Positions 22,255 to 22,671 of a DNA stretch of 22,671 nucleotides are shown in pieces. This DNA is from a virus, in the IMG/VR virus record IMGVR_UViG_3300044714_000073, positions 1-22,671 of that record; one strand, written 5' to 3'. Made by a program: the position numbers and the translations under genes. Every line of letters starts with the position of its first letter. The first letter of the stretch is position 1. The notes under the pieces were generated by a model. The model made no database searches and had not been told where the DNA came from. It worked only from the letters and a program-made list of their open reading frames with translations.

Positions 22255-22543
22255 CGGGCCGGCCGGTGAAGTCGTGGCACGCGCCGCAGTACCCGTGCGC
22301 CAGGTCGGCGGGGTGGTGGCTGGTCCGCCCGCAGCGCGGGCAGGTGAACGCGGGCAGCTCGGCGCGGCCCCTCGGCGCTGTCAGCGCCTCGCCGACCGCG
22401 CGGGCGAACGCGGCCAGCTCGGCCGAGGCCTGATCCATCGCGCGCAGGTACGCCTCGGCGAGGGGCCGCAGCGCAGCGCCGAATCCGGCCGCGCTGTGCT
22501 CGATCTGGGCGCGCAGCTCGTCGGCCGGGTCGCGGCTAGCCAC
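22247..22543 (-). CDS. Zinc-ribbon protein next to terminase
   Basis: 98 residues from GTG 22543. The N-terminal ~55 residues are a helix rich in Ala and Glu (about 7-55, LRPLAEAYLRAMDQASAELA); the C-terminal end is a zinc ribbon with C68-x2-C71 and C86-x2-C89 in FTCPRCGRTSHHPADLAHGY then CGACHDFTG. This CPRCGRTSHNP-like ribbon ending in CHD-T is very common in actinobacteria and their phages, often of unknown function. It overlaps the terminase small subunit start by eight bases, so they are co-translated. DNA binding during packaging is possible but unproven. Confidence 0.8.
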   Translation of the reverse strand: MASRDPADELRAQIEHSAAGFGAALRPLAEAYLRAMDQASAELAAFARAVGEALTAPRGRAELPAFTCPRCGRTSHHPADLAHGYCGACHDFTGRPGG

Positions 22544-22671
22544 GATCCGGCCTCAAACGAGGTCGCAAAACGAGAACCGGGCCGCTTGCGGCCCTGGTCG
22601 CGGCCTGTATTCCGCCAGTCGCCGGGGGCGATGGCGGAAAAGGCCGAAACCTGCGGCGCGTTGCGCCGGGA
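22536..22671 (-). CDS. Possible C-terminal end of a gene running off the window
   Basis: A frame is open from the edge to a TAG at 22536 that overlaps the next GTG as GTGGCTAG, the same junction seen at 13154 and 11119. Visible residues are Pro/Arg-rich (end VLRPRLRPDRG). Another frame is open to a TGA at 22552 and a third stays open into the next gene, so which is coding cannot be decided here. The junction is the main argument. Confidence 0.3.
   Translation of the reverse strand, partial: PGATRRRFRPFPPSPPATGGIQAATRAASGPVLVLRPRLRPDRG

Noticed and set aside
1-22671. tRNA, rRNA, integrase, transposase or attachment site
   Set aside because: I looked on both strands and saw no cloverleaf, recombinase motif or terminal inverted repeats that I could support by eye; so integration state stays open.

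Overview
The window looks like the structural half of a GC-rich, actinobacterial-type tailed phage or prophage with siphovirus morphology. Every gene I can support lies on the minus strand, so biological order runs from high to low coordinates. Genes are packed with ATGA, GTGA and short GTG..TAG overlaps, and GTG starts are frequent. The order is terminase, portal, scaffold, capsid, head-tail connectors, tail tube, frameshifted chaperone, tape measure, tail tip, collagen-like fibres, lysin, and a holin-like membrane protein. The sequence alone does not name the host or show whether the element is integrated.

Right end (22671 to 18888): a possible gene tail cut by the window edge, a zinc-ribbon protein and a P27-type terminase small subunit. 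These are followed by about 2.9 kb of non-packaging genes lying between the small and large terminase genes. That block holds a DUF3050 protein of the heme-oxygenase-like fold, a 427-bp stretch without a clear gene but with a hairpin and repeated ribosome-binding leaders, a Cro/CI-type HTH protein, two unrecognised proteins and a 35-residue membrane protein. Terminator-like hairpins sit after the HTH gene and just before the large terminase gene.

Middle (18887 to 8421): terminase large subunit, SPP1-gp6-like portal, scaffold-like protein, a small zinc-binding protein, then a 286-bp gap with two hairpins, a direct repeat and a weak promoter candidate before the major capsid gene. Four head-tail connection proteins follow, then the major tail protein. 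The tail assembly chaperone pair has a perfectly phased C CCA AAT slippery heptamer for -1 frameshifting. The 901-residue tape measure protein contains three 150-bp repeats and a local GC dip.

Left end (8424 to 1): distal tail protein, a Gp37-like tail-tip protein, and two consecutive proteins with a shared N-terminal domain. The second carries collagen repeats. Next come a small acidic protein, an N-acetylmuramoyl-L-alanine amidase, a Pro/Gly-repeat protein, a small tail-associated protein, a second collagen-like fibre built from related interruption modules, and the start of a two-helix membrane protein (holin candidate) running off the window. The most unusual points are the DUF3050 gene and its neighbours between the two terminase genes, the structured leader before the HTH gene, and the interruption modules shared by the two fibres.
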